The notes below the pieces were generated by a model, which worked only from the letters and a program-made list of their open reading frames with translations, searched no databases and was not told the DNA's origin. From positions 62,001 through 126,000 of the forward strand of contig JAQUVX010000009.1 of the NCBI GenBank assembly GCA_028693165.1: 64,000 nucleotides of DNA. Direction: 5' to 3'. Below, one piece after another: positions 61,744-64,000 of this stretch (its first letter is position 1; each line of letters opens with the position of its first letter). The position numbers were made by a program, and so were the translations under genes. The stretch comes from Lachnospiraceae bacterium (GTDB taxonomy: Bacteria; Bacillota; Clostridia; Lachnospirales; Lachnospiraceae).

Positions 61744-64000
61744 ATGAATCAGAATTTGAAGCGACGATTACTGGCGGGAGTATTATCGGCCTGCATGATA
61801 TTCGAGACCGTCGGCATGGCACCGGTCTATGCTGCGGAAAATACGGCAGACAGCGTATGCGAAAACCACAAGGAGCATGATGAAGCATGTGGCTATGTGG
61901 AGGGCAAAAAGGGTACTCCTTGTACGCATGAGCATACGGAGGACTGTTACAAAGAAGTAGAACTATGTCTTCATGAGCATACGGGGGAATGTTATGCGGA
62001 TGCAGAGGACAGGGAAGCAACCGGAAGCAATGCGGAGGACGCAACCGAATGCGGGCACATCTGCGATTGGGAGAATGGCTGTATCACGAAACAACCGGAC
62101 TGTCAGCATGAGCACGATGAAGCATGCGGTTATGCGGAGGCAGGGAAAGGAAGTCCCTGCACCCATACCTGTGAGCTATGTGCAAAGGACGGCGAGGAAG
62201 CTACCGAACCTGCCACAGACAGTGATGTACAAAAAGGGGAATGCCTTTGTGACCCGGTTATTTCAGGCGAAGGAGTGCATACCAACGAAGAGTGTCCTTA
62301 TTATGTGCGATCAGACATAGAGCAAACCTCAGTAGAGAAGCTGATCGCAATAATTGATGCTCTGCCTGATGCAGATGAAATCACGGACGAAAACCGGGAA
62401 ACTGCAAAAGCAGATCTTGAGGCAGTTTTTGCGGAATACGATAAACTGTTTGAGGACGAAACAATAACCGACCTTGACGGACAGCTTGGGGCAGAGCGGA
62501 TGGAAAAGCTGACTGCACTGCGTGAGGTGCTGCTGGATATGGTGAACCTTGTGGGCGAAGTCTACGGCTTACTGAAAGATGACACAGGCACAGTCTACGC
62601 CACAAATTCCGACGGCACACAAACAGACGGCACTCCAATAGACAAAACCACAGTAACACATCTTTTTGTGGGTAGTGGTGTTACCGAAATTGATATTAAC
62701 GCATTTATGGGCTGTACCAATTTAACGACTATAGATTTATCTAAGGCAACAGCACTCCAAAGAATTGGTTCCCAAGCATTTGCACAAACAGGCATAACAT
62801 CCATTACGATTCCTGCAAGTGTTACCGAAATTAATGGATTTAAGGATTGTACCAGCTTAAGGACTGTGGATTTATCGGATGCAACAGCACTGACAACAAT
62901 CGGCTCAGGTGCATTTTTACGCTGTACCAATTTAACGACTATAGATTTATCTAAGGCAACAGCACTCCAAGCAATTGCTGCCCAAGCATTTGCAGGAACA
63001 GGTATAACATCCATTATGATTCCTATAAGTGTTACCGGAATTAATGCTAGTGCATTTGATACATGTACCAGTTTAACGGAAGTGAATTTACCGAATGCAA
63101 AAAATCTGAGTATAATTGGCAATAAAGCATTTTTTGGCTGTACCAATTTAACGACTGTGGATTTATCAAGTGCAACAGCGCTCCAAATAATCGGTGATCA
63201 AGCATTTCAAGGCACAGGCATTACATCCATTACGATTCCTGAAAGTGTTACCAAAATCGGGGTGAATGCATTTAACGGAACAGGTATAACATCCATTACG
63301 ATTCCTGCAAGTGTTACCGACATTGGAGGGTGGACATTTGGTAATTGTACAAATTTAAACACCGTTACCTTTAAGGGCGCAACTCCACCAACCACCATTG
63401 GGGCTACTATATTTGTTTATTGCGATGCACTTGAAAAAATCTATGTTCCAAATGGTTCAAAGAGTGATTATGCTAACGCTACGAACTTAAAAGCGTATGC
63501 CGACATAATGGTTGGATATAAGCTTGAAACTGAATTTGCAGGTGGTGTAAAAACAGATAAAGCCGAATATACCTACGGCGACACCATTACTGTAACCGTA
63601 ACACCAACAGCAACAGATACTATCGTACCGCAGACGTTCGAGCTAACACCACCAAGTGCAGAGGAAATAGCACTGTTTGTTGGCGAAACACAAATTACAG
63701 AGCCAAAAGCTGCTCCCATTGATACAGAGCTTACCTTTACGGTTAATACAAAGGGCGCAGCACTAAAAAACGGCAAAAATACGATTACTGCAAAGTATGT
63801 AGGCGGTGTAAACAGTATAGATTATGTCGGTACTGTAACAGTAACACTGAATGGAAAACCGATAGACTTTACCAGCGGCGACCACAGCACCGCCACACTG
63901 GAAGACAACGGCTACACATGGACGGGCGATGCAGCAAATGGCTACACCCTCACCCTGGGAAATCTGACCCTCACCGCCAGCAACGAATCCGCCATCACCC
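61744..64000 (+). CDS. Secreted BspA-type leucine-rich repeat protein (cut by window end)
   Basis: The frame is open from ATG 61744 (after AGGAGG) to base 64000, at least 752 codons. In order: signal peptide (about 1-31, ending APVYA); a Cys/His-rich region (about 38-190) with repeated units such as HDEACGY, CTHEHTEDCYKE and CLHEHTGECYAD that may bind metal; a helical segment (about 190-285); BspA-type leucine-rich repeats of the LRR_5 class (about 300-570) with recurring GTGITSITIPASVTEI and CTNLTTIDLS units; then Ig-like beta domains. Anchoring (sortase motif or others) would be outside the window. The repeat region is richer in A+T than the rest. Probably a surface adhesin or glycan-interacting protein. 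Confidence 0.9.
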   Translation, partial: MNQNLKRRLLAGVLSACMIFETVGMAPVYAAENTADSVCENHKEHDEACGYVEGKKGTPCTHEHTEDCYKEVELCLHEHTGECYADAEDREATGSNAEDATECGHICDWENGCITKQPDCQHEHDEACGYAEAGKGSPCTHTCELCAKDGEEATEPATDSDVQKGECLCDPVISGEGVHTNEECPYYVRSDIEQTSVEKLIAIIDALPDADEITDENRETAKADLEAVFAEYDKLFEDETITDLDGQLGAERMEKLTALREVLLDMVNLVGEVYGLLKDDTGTVYATNSDGTQTDGTPIDKTTVTHLFVGSGVTEIDINAFMGCTNLTTIDLSKATALQRIGSQAFAQTGITSITIPASVTEINGFKDCTSLRTVDLSDATALTTIGSGAFLRCTNLTTIDLSKATALQAIAAQAFAGTGITSIMIPISVTGINASAFDTCTSLTEVNLPNAKNLSIIGNKAFFGCTNLTTVDLSSATALQIIGDQAFQGTGITSITIPESVTKIGVNAFNGTGITSITIPASVTDIGGWTFGNCTNLNTVTFKGATPPTTIGATIFVYCDALEKIYVPNGSKSDYANATNLKAYADIMVGYKLETEFAGGVKTDKAEYTYGDTITVTVTPTATDTIVPQTFELTPPSAEEIALFVGETQITEPKAAPIDTELTFTVNTKGAALKNGKNTITAKYVGGVNSIDYVGTVTVTLNGKPIDFTSGDHSTATLEDNGYTWTGDAANGYTLTLGNLTLTASNESAIT

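Noticed and set aside
1..64000. tRNA or rRNA genes
   Set aside because: I looked through the intergenic spaces for cloverleaf ends and GGTTCAAATCC-type T-loops and found none.

Overview
The window looks like a chromosomal segment of a spore-forming, anaerobic Bacillota bacterium, most likely a gut Lachnospiraceae. Evidence from the sequence: SpoVAD/SpoVAE and the spore protease GPR, single-chain glycyl-tRNA synthetase, IreB-RuvX-DUF1292-Fur-RNase J synteny, pyruvate phosphate dikinase, DUF3842, an anaerobic sulfatase maturase, YesM/YesN-type regulation and AGGAGG-type ribosome binding sites. The genus assignment is inference; no rRNA or tRNA gene is visible.

Region 1 (1-30,650) is mainly housekeeping: a kinase fragment, spore genes, a class A penicillin-binding protein, TypA, ribosomal protein S20, a translation/tRNA-modification series (prmA, rsmE, cysteine desulfurase + thiI, mtaB), the ireB-ruvX-DUF1292-fur-rnj-mltG-like-trmR-U32 run, then a YdcF-like protein, an M16C peptidase, era, recO, a lipoprotein and glycyl-tRNA synthetase. 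Its intergenic spaces carry two families of highly structured repeats, each with two copies here and with compensatory base changes between copies.

Region 2 (30,700-38,400) is metabolic: a CdaR-like regulator, GntP permease and glycerate kinase form a glycerate/aldonate module. An anaerobic sulfatase maturase follows, then a long structured leader in front of an ECF-type substrate-binding membrane protein and a P-loop kinase, DUF3842 and a DJ-1-like protein.

Region 3 (38,400-47,900) is a NitT/TauT-type ABC importer (one lipoprotein, two permeases, two ATPases) directly followed by a Cys-type sulfatase and then a YesM/YesN two-component system. With the maturase at 34,604 this suggests uptake and desulfation of an organic sulfate ester under dedicated regulation.

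Region 4 (47,900-52,830) holds ppdK, a free-standing structured non-coding RNA gene with a perfect consensus promoter and a terminator, and an AT-rich AbiEi/AbiEii toxin-antitoxin pair with its own consensus promoter, probably acquired by transfer.

Region 5 (52,960-61,550) holds a MacB-like ABC operon with an unusual exported beta-repeat protein, divergent from an OmpR-type two-component system, then tag, a YjjG-like phosphatase, bioY and a nitroreductase. The window ends inside a large secreted protein with Cys/His-rich and BspA-type leucine-rich repeats, including a 50-bp perfect direct DNA repeat.
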